Shown here one piece after another: positions 1-5,251 of a DNA stretch of 5,550 nucleotides. Source of the DNA: an uncultured Chromatiaceae bacterium (GTDB lineage Bacteria; Pseudomonadota; Gammaproteobacteria; Enterobacterales; Alteromonadaceae); NCBI GenBank assembly GCA_946481195.1, contig CAMLNG010000270.1:1-5550 (forward strand), given 5' to 3'. Position 1 is the first letter of the stretch; each line of letters opens with the position of its first letter. The notes below the pieces were generated by a model. It was not told the DNA's origin and searched no databases. It saw only the letters and a list, made by a program, of their open reading frames with translations. The position numbers and the translations under genes were made by a program.

Positions 1-20
1 GGGCTCGCCCCGCTCTGGAT

Positions 21-926
21 TCAGGCTTTCACCAGCGGCTGAACCTGGTCTTTGATCACTTGCAGTACCTGCGCCAGTTCGTTGGACATCACCAACAAAT
101 CGGCATCAAGCCGCAGGACTAAATCTTCCCAGCCCAGTTCATCATTTTTATTCGCCAGCAGTTCTTCAAACTGCAGCTTTTTGATGCTGCCATCCTCACA
201 AACCATCAGGCTCAGCAGCTCTGGTTGCACCAGCTCTAACTTCGTCACCAGTTTATCTTCAAGATGACTCTGCACTTCATCAGTGGTCAGCAGATGGTTG
301 CTGAAGCGAACTTTGGCACCTTCTTCATCCGGTGCTTTCAGTTCAGCGTCATGGCCAAGACTGAAGCCAGCCGGCAAAGCCTGATTACTGAGCCATTGTT
401 GCATCGATTGACTGAGTTGATTGCTGTCAATCCATGGCACTGCCGGTAAAGACCCCAGCGCTTTGCGCAGCAATGCAAGTAAGTCTTCAGCACGGCTGGC
501 AGAACTGGTGTTGACAATAAACCAGTTGTTTTTGGCATCATAAATCGCCTGCGTCACAGTGGAGCGGCTGAACGCACGAGGCAACAAGGTCTGGATCATT
601 TCTTCCTTCAGCGCCTGTTTTTCTTTGCGTCCTAATGGCCGGCCTTTTTCGGCTTCGAGTGCATCGATTTTTGGCTGCAGTTCTTCATTGATCACGGCCG
701 CCGGCAGGACTTTTTCCTGACGTTTCAGGGCAAATACAAACAGGTGCTCAAGCTGGTGGGCATAGGATTTGATACTGGGATGCAGCGGGAAGGTAAAGCC
801 AAGTTTCAGCGCATCCTGGCCCATGCATGGCGTAAATTTATGCTCAGCCAAGGCTGCATCCAATTTATCGATATTGAGGTTCAACGGTTCAGTAATTTGA
901 TATACACGCAGGTTTTTAAACCACAT
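21..926 (-). CDS. rdgC: Recombination-associated protein RdgC
   Basis: This gene encodes a 301-residue protein that I recognise as RdgC, a nucleoid-associated, ring-forming DNA-binding protein known to bind double-stranded DNA without sequence specificity and to restrain RecA activity. The family signatures are visible: an N-terminal MWFKNLRVYQ, a TPC-GQD segment near residues 32-38, a charged region around residues 84-110 followed by LLPRAFSR (about residues 114-121), and ALLRKALGSLPAVPW near residues 151-165. The C-terminal half has the expected VCEDGS-KLQF and RLDADL segments. The length fits the family (about 300 residues), so the gene is complete. The ATG start matches the usual N-terminus, although no clear Shine-Dalgarno lies before it. 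It lies downstream of the histidine kinase gene on the same strand, 104 bases away, and a candidate promoter sits in that gap, so it may be expressed independently. I see no functional link to the signalling genes. Identification is confident from overall resemblance to the family. Confidence 0.95.
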   Translation of the reverse strand: MWFKNLRVYQITEPLNLNIDKLDAALAEHKFTPCMGQDALKLGFTFPLHPSIKSYAHQLEHLFVFALKRQEKVLPAAVINEELQPKIDALEAEKGRPLGRKEKQALKEEMIQTLLPRAFSRSTVTQAIYDAKNNWFIVNTSSASRAEDLLALLRKALGSLPAVPWIDSNQLSQSMQQWLSNQALPAGFSLGHDAELKAPDEEGAKVRFSNHLLTTDEVQSHLEDKLVTKLELVQPELLSLMVCEDGSIKKLQFEELLANKNDELGWEDLVLRLDADLLVMSNELAQVLQVIKDQVQPLVKA

Positions 927-960
927 AGTCAGCAGGGTCCGAAATTCTGAAAAGGGGGTC

Positions 961-988
961 AGTATAACCGGAAAGAAGGAGGCGACAA
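961..988 (-). promoter_or_regulatory. Candidate sigma-70 promoter for rdgC
   Basis: Read on the minus strand, TTGTCG (983-988) is followed 16 bases later by TATACT (961-966), matching 4 of 6 and 5 of 6 consensus positions. Transcription would start near 954, giving a 5' leader of about 28 bases before the rdgC ATG. It sits in the only gap between the kinase gene and rdgC. This is a pattern match only. Confidence 0.45.
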
Positions 989-1030
989 CCAGGCGACGTC
1001 ACAAAGCAACGCCGCTGGTCAGGTGATTGC

Positions 1031-2773
1031 TCAACGTTTCAGCACTTTAGGGAAACGGATATGGTAAGCCAGGCCCTGACCTGGTTCACTGCGCACCTGA
1101 ATACTGCCGCCGAGCGTCTGGCGCACCAGGTTATAGGTAATGTGAGTGCCAAGACCACTGCCGCCTTGATCCCGCTTGGTGGTAAAAAACGGGTGGAACA
1201 ATTTTTCCAGCTGCTCTGCGGTTAAGCCTTTACCATTGTCACTGTAATTGATGTCAACGATGTTGCCTTCATCAATGACTGTGATGTTGATATTGCCTTC
1301 TTCCATGTCTTCAAAACCATGGATCAGGGAATTCATCAGCAGGTTGGTAAAAATCTGCGAAATGGCGCCTGCCGGACAACTCAGCACCAGGTTTTCCGGG
1401 CAGTTCACTTCGATATGGTGTTTGGTTTTTTTGAAGTGGGGCTGCAGTGAACGGATAATTTCATTCAGATAATCCTGCAACTGAATAGTGCGGATCGCTT
1501 CGCTGGTTTGGTCCACCGCGATTTGTTTAAAGCTGGCAATCAGTTCAGAAGCCCGCACCAGATTGGTGTTTAACAGCTCAGTGCCTTGTTTGGCTTCTTC
1601 AATAAAATGTTCCAGCGCTTTGGGCGACAGGCTCTTTTCCTGATACGAATGCTCTAATGCTGCCAGTTTTTCGGCGAGGAAGCTGGTCGCTGTGACACCA
1701 ATACCTACAGGTGTATTGACCTCGTGGGTAATACCGGCAACCAGTCCACCAAGCGCAGCCATTTTTTCCGACTGCACTAACCGGTCTTGCGCTTGCCGCA
1801 AGTCATTCACCAGTTTTTCCAGCTCGGTTTGTTTGTTACGCAGTGCGTCTTCGGTATGACGGCGGCGCTCGATTTCTTCCCGCAGCGCCTGTTGTTTCAC
1901 TTCCAGCTCTTGCTTTTGCTGTTGCAAGTCCATCATGGCCTGACTGAGGCCAGATGTTTTGCGCGCGACTTCCTGCTCCAGAATGAGATTATGCTGGTCG
2001 AGTTTTTCATTACTTTGCAGCAGCTGCTTTTGCGTGCTTTCGAGCTGGCCTTTGTAATCCTGTACCCTGGCAATCAGCCGGTTAAAGGCGTCGGCCATGA
2101 CAGAGAGTTCATTGGTATCACCATGCTGAATTTCGACTTTGGTCCCTTCGAGATTATCCAGCTCTAATTCTTCAATTTGTTGCGTCAGTTCAGCCAATGG
2201 CAAGGTCAGTTGTTTACGAAACGCAATCAGGAACAGAATAATCAGAAAAGTCGTTTTGAGTACCGCGTTGCCAATCAGGAAATAAATACCGATTTTGATT
2301 CGGTCCAGCACTATAGTCCGGCTGGAGAACAGTGTGACATCACCCACTTGCGTGGCGCGGCCGGAAAATTCAAAAATCAGCGGGAAGGTATAACCAAACA
2401 AACCGCTTTGTTGTTCGGTCAGGCGCACGCCTTCTTTCACCAGCTGATTACTATAACGCTCACTGATATCCACATATTGGCCAAGCTGGGTGATCACCGC
2501 GCCACTGTCATCCCGCACAATGATGCCTTCTATCGACGGAATAGCTAACAGGCCGTCAGCAATAATCAGCGCCTGCTGGGTGTTGAGTTCCCAAATCGCT
2601 CGCGTCAGCGAACCGGAAATTGTCTGTTGCAGGGTGGCAAGTTCGCCGTTGATGTGATTTTTTGTGTTGAAGTATTCGGCGACAATTTGGCCGAGGGTCA
2701 CGACAAAGGTCAGGATGAAATACACTGACAACACTTTAGTCAGCAGCTTACGCGAAAGGCTTTTTTGTTGCAT
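1031..2773 (-). CDS. Membrane-bound sensor histidine kinase
   Basis: The product, 580 residues from the ATG at 2771-2773, is a two-component sensor kinase of the inner membrane. In order: a basic N-terminus; a first membrane segment (about residues 13-35); a periplasmic sensor region of about 125 residues (36-160); a second membrane segment (about 161-184); a HAMP-like region (about 185-240) with a conserved P192; and a long Gln/Glu-rich coiled coil (about 240-345). The H-box ITHEVNTPVG carries the predicted phosphorylated histidine H350. The ATPase domain (about 465-577) has an N-box NLLMNSLIHG (477-486), DNGKG (512-516), FHPFFTTK (526-533) and GSGLG (538-542). All catalytic motifs are intact. 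The HEVNTP style of H-box suggests the HPK4 group. It has no receiver domain, so it needs a separate partner. The receiver gene starts 328 bases away on the other strand and is the natural candidate (inference). The signal is unknown, because I do not recognise the periplasmic domain. An upstream in-frame TTG at 2857 would add 28 residues, but the ATG has a good ribosome binding site and directly precedes a typical N-terminus. Confidence 0.93.
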   Translation of the reverse strand: MQQKSLSRKLLTKVLSVYFILTFVVTLGQIVAEYFNTKNHINGELATLQQTISGSLTRAIWELNTQQALIIADGLLAIPSIEGIIVRDDSGAVITQLGQYVDISERYSNQLVKEGVRLTEQQSGLFGYTFPLIFEFSGRATQVGDVTLFSSRTIVLDRIKIGIYFLIGNAVLKTTFLIILFLIAFRKQLTLPLAELTQQIEELELDNLEGTKVEIQHGDTNELSVMADAFNRLIARVQDYKGQLESTQKQLLQSNEKLDQHNLILEQEVARKTSGLSQAMMDLQQQKQELEVKQQALREEIERRRHTEDALRNKQTELEKLVNDLRQAQDRLVQSEKMAALGGLVAGITHEVNTPVGIGVTATSFLAEKLAALEHSYQEKSLSPKALEHFIEEAKQGTELLNTNLVRASELIASFKQIAVDQTSEAIRTIQLQDYLNEIIRSLQPHFKKTKHHIEVNCPENLVLSCPAGAISQIFTNLLMNSLIHGFEDMEEGNINITVIDEGNIVDINYSDNGKGLTAEQLEKLFHPFFTTKRDQGGSGLGTHITYNLVRQTLGGSIQVRSEPGQGLAYHIRFPKVLKR

Positions 2774-2779
2774 CTGACA

Positions 2780-2785
2780 TCCTGT
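2780..2785 (-). promoter_or_regulatory. Ribosome binding site that fixes the kinase start
   Basis: On the minus strand this reads ACAGGA, ending 6 bases before the ATG at 2771-2773. Its presence favours that ATG over the longer TTG-started frame at 2857, which has only AT-rich sequence and no purine-rich site upstream. Confidence 0.7.
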
Positions 2786-2859
2786 GAATTCTGAATGCGC
2801 CGCCAGTAGATCTCTGGAGCTGCCAGCCAATGCTATAAAATTAGCTAAAAAAAACAATA

Positions 2860-2889
2860 ATTAAAATACTTTACTACATTATTTGCCCA
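2860..2889 (-). promoter_or_regulatory. Possible kinase gene promoter
   Basis: On the minus strand TGGGCA (2884-2889) is followed 18 bases later by TTTAAT (2860-2865), matching 4 of 6 and 5 of 6 sigma-70 positions. The predicted leader before the kinase ATG would be about 80 bases. The area is so AT-rich that other -10 choices exist, so this is weak. Confidence 0.28.
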
Positions 2890-3025
2890 CTGTGTGTGAC
2901 GAGACAAACGGATCGCAAAGCAACATCGCGTCGTGGCTGGCAAACTATAGTCCAATTTCATTTCACAGGTCGCCGGATTCTCCGGAAAACCGCTGTAGCA
3001 ATTTACAATAGCCTGTGTACGGATG

Positions 3026-3054
3026 TTGCAATCAAGGGGGCAAGTGGTTATATT
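3026..3054 (+). promoter_or_regulatory. Sigma-70 type promoter of the receiver-CheC-cyclase operon
   Basis: TTGCAA (3026-3031) and TATATT (3049-3054) are separated by the ideal 17 bases and match 4 of 6 and 5 of 6 consensus positions. The start site would be near 3061, about 40 bases before the receiver ATG. The -10 lies inside the loop of an inverted repeat GGGCAA (3038-3043) / TTGCCC (3055-3060), which could be an operator. No sigma-54 or flagellar sigma-28 pattern is seen here. Confidence 0.6.
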
Positions 3055-3060
3055 TTGCCC
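3038..3060. repeat. Inverted repeat spanning the -10 element, possible operator
   Basis: GGGCAA at 3038-3043 and TTGCCC at 3055-3060 are perfect 6-base inverted arms with an 11-base spacer that contains the TATATT box. A further TTGCCC is at 2883-2888, within the possible kinase promoter. A regulator binding these sites could control both directions. This is inference from position only. Confidence 0.35.
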
Positions 3061-3101
3061 GTAACTTCAAATAATTATTAGAAAAACAGAGGCCGTTCTG
3101 C

Positions 3102-3467
3102 ATGGCGTTGCCAGTCCTGATTTGTGACGATTCAATTTTAGCCCGTAAGCAAGTGCGAAAAAGTCTGCCGGAAACATTCGATGCGGAATTTCAGACTGCC
3201 GGCAATGGTCTGGAAGCGCTGACTGTGCTGCGCAGTCAGGAAATTGGCCTGGTGTTTCTTGATTTAACTATGCCGGAACTGGATGGTATTGGTGTACTCG
3301 AAGCGATTAAAGCCGAAGGCATTGATTGTTTTGTTATTGTGATTTCTGCAGATATCCAGCCGGAAATGCAAAAGCGGGTGATGGAGCTTGGTGCTTTGGC
3401 TTTTGTACAAAAACCGGTGAATGAAGATAAAATCATCGGCGTGCTGAAACAGTATGGTTTCATATGA
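3102..3467 (+). CDS. Stand-alone CheY-like response regulator receiver
   Basis: This 121-residue protein is a single receiver domain with no output domain. All key residues are present: the acidic pair D9-D10, the phosphorylated aspartate D54 in VFLDLTMPELDG, the switch serine S82 in VISAD, and the conserved lysine K104 in the QKP motif. The length equals one receiver fold, as in CheY or Spo0F. The ATG start is supported by AGAGG (3088-3092) 9 bases upstream. It is the first gene of a three-gene operon, and its TGA overlaps the ATG of the CheC-like gene by 4 bases. Phosphate would most likely come from the divergently encoded histidine kinase and be removed by the CheC-like protein. With no DNA-binding or enzymatic domain, it must act by binding another protein; the downstream cyclase is one candidate, a flagellar motor or adaptor another. 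The family call is certain, the partner assignment is inferred. It is not called cheY because no chemotaxis genes surround it. Confidence 0.93.
   Translation: MALPVLICDDSILARKQVRKSLPETFDAEFQTAGNGLEALTVLRSQEIGLVFLDLTMPELDGIGVLEAIKAEGIDCFVIVISADIQPEMQKRVMELGALAFVQKPVNEDKIIGVLKQYGFI
3445..3462 (+). repeat. Small hairpin just before the CheC-like start codon
   Basis: TGAAAC (3445-3450) and GTTTCA (3457-3462) form a perfect 6-bp stem with a 6-base loop, ending one base before the ATG at 3464. No Shine-Dalgarno is visible here. The hairpin would be opened by ribosomes finishing the receiver gene, which fits translational coupling through the 4-base ATGA overlap. The stem is AT-rich and short, so the role is uncertain. 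Confidence 0.35.
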
Positions 3468-4078
3468 ATAAACTCGGCTTCAGTGAAGAGCAGCGCGACT
3501 GCCTGCAGGAAATCATCAACGTCGCTATGGGGCTAGCCAGCGACAAACTGGCGCGTTTCCTCAATACCTTTGTGCATTTACAGGTGCCTTCGATTGCGTT
3601 AGTCGGCGCTATGCATATTCCGGAAGAATTTGAAAACCGTTATCAGGATGCTGAAGCTGCATTAGTCAGCCAGGGTTTTTTTGGTAATGAAGGGGTTCGT
3701 GGCGAAGCTATAGTGCTGTATCAGATGGAAAACGCGCACAAAATTTCTGCTTTGCTGGGTTATGAAGCCGGTGATGTGTCGGAAATTGAAATGTTGACTG
3801 ACATCAGCTCTATTTTGACCACCACCTTCTTAAACGGTTTAGCCGACCAGATTGAAAACAGCTTGTCATATTCTGCGCCCAGAATACTGTCGTCGCGCCA
3901 CGGCAATGTTGCTGACGTGCTGAAAAATACCTCGTTTCACTGGGAGCATGCATTAAAAGTGGATATCAGTTATCAGCTTATCGATCACTCCTTTAACTGC
4001 GACATGATTTTGCTGATCCCCGGTGAGGCGGTCAGTAATATCAAAAACATCCTGGACCGGATCCTGGAAGCCTATTGA
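3464..4078 (+). CDS. CheC-like phosphatase of a phosphorylated receiver
   Basis: The 204-residue product fits the CheC/CheX/FliY phosphatase family, which dephosphorylates CheY-type receivers. The active-site pattern D/S-x3-E-x2-N-x22-P is matched exactly by D12, E16, N19 and P42. The expected second copy, in the pseudo-symmetric half, appears as E109, D113, S116 and P139: the spacing is kept, but catalytic E and N are replaced by D and S. So one intact and one probably dead site are predicted. Length is close to CheC (about 200 residues), and no FliY-type C-terminal flagellar domain is present. No membrane segment or signal peptide is seen. The start overlaps the receiver stop by 4 bases and the stop overlaps the cyclase ATG by one, so the three proteins are co-translated. 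Given the neighbour, the likely substrate is the phospho-D54 of the receiver. CheD, the usual CheC partner, is not in the window. A non-catalytic scaffold role linking receiver and cyclase is an alternative. Confidence 0.82.
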   Translation: MNKLGFSEEQRDCLQEIINVAMGLASDKLARFLNTFVHLQVPSIALVGAMHIPEEFENRYQDAEAALVSQGFFGNEGVRGEAIVLYQMENAHKISALLGYEAGDVSEIEMLTDISSILTTTFLNGLADQIENSLSYSAPRILSSRHGNVADVLKNTSFHWEHALKVDISYQLIDHSFNCDMILLIPGEAVSNIKNILDRILEAY

Positions 4079-5049
4079 TGTTTCAGGAGATGCTCTGTAA
4101 TCCGGTCCTTGCTGCTCTCAATAGCGGCGTCATCGTCATTGATGATGAATATAATATCCGTTATCTGAATGCCTTTATTGAACGGCATGGCAATCTGCAA
4201 CTGAGCGAAGTCGCAGGGAAGTCGCTGTTTAGTGTGTTTGCCGATCTGCCGGAAGCCTGGCTCAAACGTAAACTGATGAGTGTACTGGATTTAAATTCGC
4301 CGGCGTTCAGCAGTTGGGAACAACGCCAGTATGTTTTCAAATTGCCGCATTTACGGCCTATCACCAGCAGCAGTCAGTACATGGCGCAAAACTGTACTAT
4401 GCTGCCGCTCGCCACAGCACAACATGAACAACCGCTGATTTGTATTCTGATTGAAGACGCTACTGATGCATTTGTGTATCAGCAGCATTTAAGCCGCACC
4501 CTGATAGAACTGGAAAAAGCCAACCGGCAGGACGGCCTGACCAAAGTACAGAACCGCCGTTATTGGGAAGAGCAGCTGAAACAGGAAATTCACCGCGCCC
4601 AGCGTTACCAGCATTCACTCAGCCTGATTTTGTTTGATTTGGATAAATTTAAAGATCTGAATGACAAATATGGCCATCTGGGCGGTGACTTTGTCTTGGT
4701 CGAGCTGGCATCGTTTATCGGCAGCCTGCTGCGGGATTCTGATTTACTCGGCCGTTATGGCGGTGAAGAGTTTGGCATTATTTTGCCTGACACTGGCCTG
4801 GAAGGGGCTGCTGAGGTCGCTGAACGGATTTGCCGGGCTGTGGCCGATTATTCGATGCTGTTTAACCAGCAGACTATCAGAGCGACGCTCAGTATGGGCG
4901 TCGCGGAATTTCAGCCGAAACAACATTTCCTGCACGATGATTTAATTCGTTGCGCAGACATGGCATTATACAACGCGAAAAGAACCGGCCGGAACCGGGT
5001 ATGTTGTTATCAGGCCGGCGAAACGGACTATCAGAAAAAGGCGAACTGA
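4078..5049 (+). CDS. Diguanylate cyclase with N-terminal PAS-like sensor (GGDEF)
   Basis: From the ATG at 4078 the protein has 323 residues. The N-terminal part (about 8-130) looks like a PAS domain: a GVIVIDDEYNIRYLN strand-turn-strand opening, an EVAGKSLFSVF segment, and a final ICILIEDATD strand. A short helix (about 133-150) leads to a GGDEF domain (about 151-312) that starts with DGLT (152-155). The active site is GGEEF (228-232), with metal ligand D187 in LFDLDKFKDLND. An RxxD inhibitory site (R219-D222) lies exactly five residues before GGEEF. The enzyme should therefore make cyclic di-GMP from two GTP and be restrained by its product. It is cytoplasmic, with no membrane segments and no EAL domain. 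The ATG overlaps the upstream TGA (TGATG) and has GGAAG (4066-4070) 7 bases upstream; the TTG at 4075 just before is a less likely start. Operon position suggests control by the receiver/CheC pair, but the protein has no receiver of its own. Cyclase activity is well supported, the PAS call moderately. Confidence 0.92.
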   Translation: MFQEMLCNPVLAALNSGVIVIDDEYNIRYLNAFIERHGNLQLSEVAGKSLFSVFADLPEAWLKRKLMSVLDLNSPAFSSWEQRQYVFKLPHLRPITSSSQYMAQNCTMLPLATAQHEQPLICILIEDATDAFVYQQHLSRTLIELEKANRQDGLTKVQNRRYWEEQLKQEIHRAQRYQHSLSLILFDLDKFKDLNDKYGHLGGDFVLVELASFIGSLLRDSDLLGRYGGEEFGIILPDTGLEGAAEVAERICRAVADYSMLFNQQTIRATLSMGVAEFQPKQHFLHDDLIRCADMALYNAKRTGRNRVCCYQAGETDYQKKAN

Positions 5050-5069
5050 AATTAATCTACACATTTAGA

Positions 5070-5101
5070 TTGACAGACGTCTAAAACAATGCGCATATAA
5101 G
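5070..5101 (+). promoter_or_regulatory. Uncertain thr operon promoter region
   Basis: A perfect -35 hexamer TTGACA (5070-5075) lies between the cyclase stop and thrL. The best -10, TATAAG (5096-5101), is 20 bases downstream, longer than the usual 16-18, and would place the transcription start at the thrL ATG itself. At 18 bases only CATATA is available. Either the leader is translated with almost no untranslated region, or the real promoter lies further upstream. The -35 sits between inverted arms TTTAGA (5064-5069) and TCTAAA (5080-5085). Confidence 0.35.
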
Positions 5102-5105
5102 ACGC

Positions 5106-5168
5106 ATGAAATATACCAAAAATATCAATACAACCACCACGATTATTACCACCAGCCCTGCGGGGTAG
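5106..5168 (+). CDS. thrL: thr operon leader peptide
   Basis: A 20-codon frame, ATG at 5106 to TAG at 5166-5168, encodes a peptide with 7 Thr (residues 4, 9-12, 15, 16) and 3 Ile (7, 13, 14). A threonine and isoleucine-rich peptide immediately before a terminator and thrA is the hallmark of threonine operon attenuation, as in Escherichia coli. Its function is its translation: ribosomes stall on the Thr codons ACC, ACA and ACG (and Ile codons) when charged tRNA is scarce, which changes the fold of the RNA downstream. The last Thr codons (5148-5153) and the stop codon lie inside the first leader hairpin, as the mechanism requires. The sequence differs from the E. coli peptide but keeps the composition and position. 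The Shine-Dalgarno is poor (AAGA, 3 bases before the ATG). There is no alternative in-frame start downstream. Confidence 0.9.
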   Translation: MKYTKNINTTTTIITTSPAG

Positions 5169-5210
5169 GAGGTCGGCGGCGTATTGTCTTGAGAAAAGGC
5201 CCGTGACCTC
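5148..5210 (+). promoter_or_regulatory. Threonine operon attenuator: pause hairpin and antiterminator
   Basis: Two mutually exclusive pairings can be drawn. Hairpin 1:2 pairs 5148-5158 with 5163-5173, with A-A mismatches at 5151/5170 and 5154/5167, a G-U at 5155/5166 and a four-base loop; it holds the last two Thr codons and the leader stop. Antiterminator 2:3 pairs GAGGTC (5169-5174) with GACCTC (5205-5210), continuing through a G-U (5175/5204) and CGG/CCG (5177-5179 with 5201-5203) after one bulged base. The antiterminator uses bases 5201-5207, which are also half of the terminator stem, so the two cannot coexist. A ribosome stalled on Thr codons would block strand 1, free strand 2 and allow thrA transcription. 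The pairings are seen directly; the mechanism is that of the known thr attenuators. Confidence 0.82.
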
Positions 5211-5235
5211 AACAGTCACGGGCCTTTTGCGTTTT
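5194..5235 (+). terminator. thr attenuator terminator
   Basis: A perfect 14-bp stem pairs 5194-5207 with 5215-5228 around a 7-base loop (5208-5214). The core GGCCCGTGAC is flanked by four A-U pairs, and a TTTTGCGTTTT stretch follows. It ends 16 bases before the thrA ATG and leaves the thrA ribosome binding site outside. It is a strong intrinsic terminator that acts when threonine is plentiful. Confidence 0.93.
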
Positions 5236-5251
5236 ATCTGAGGAGCAAAAA

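Larger units (their letters stand above)
2774..3101. other. Divergent intergenic region between kinase and receiver operon
   Basis: These 328 bases separate the two divergent start codons. The left part (about 2830-2885) is very AT-rich, with a run of eight A on the plus strand, and probably carries the kinase promoter. The right part carries a good plus-strand promoter (3026-3054). Between them are a small GC-rich inverted repeat, CCGGA-TTC-TCCGG (2973-2985), with no T run after it, and an inverted repeat GGGCAA/TTGCCC around the -10 of the receiver promoter. The heptamer TTTGCCC occurs at both 2882-2888 and 3054-3060. No convincing coding frame with a ribosome binding site is seen. The layout suits joint regulation of kinase and receiver, but no known operator is recognised. 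Confidence 0.6.

Noticed and set aside
995..1000. GACGTC palindrome, also at 5076-5081, as a shared operator
   Set aside because: Two copies of a 6-base palindrome 4 kb apart with different flanks are expected by chance.
988..1019. Possible terminator after the kinase gene
   Set aside because: ACCAGGCG (988-995) and CGC-CG-CTGGT (1010-1019) can form an imperfect 8-bp hairpin with a two-base bulge. On the minus strand no T run follows, so it is not a convincing intrinsic terminator.
1787..2548. Open frames of about 125 codons on the plus strand opposite the kinase gene
   Set aside because: They are antisense to a clearly conserved kinase coding region, lack good ribosome binding sites and show no recognisable domain.
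2774..2857. Longer kinase start at an upstream TTG, adding 28 residues
   Set aside because: There is no ribosome binding site before the TTG, and the extension runs through AT-rich promoter-like sequence. The ATG at 2773 has ACAGGA at the right distance and a typical basic N-terminus before the first membrane segment.
2973..2985. CCGGA-TTC-TCCGG hairpin as a terminator or CRISPR-like repeat
   Set aside because: It is a single 5-bp stem with no T tail and no repeated copies. At most it is a small protein-binding site.
2896..3081. A 61-codon plus-strand frame in the divergent intergenic region
   Set aside because: It starts without a Shine-Dalgarno, runs over the promoter of the receiver operon and has no family resemblance. 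The region is better explained as regulatory.
3102..4078. Classical chemotaxis operon (cheY-cheC)
   Set aside because: No cheA, cheW, cheR, cheB, cheD or flagellar genes are seen, and the third gene is a diguanylate cyclase. The window can only show local context, so a distant chemotaxis link is not excluded.
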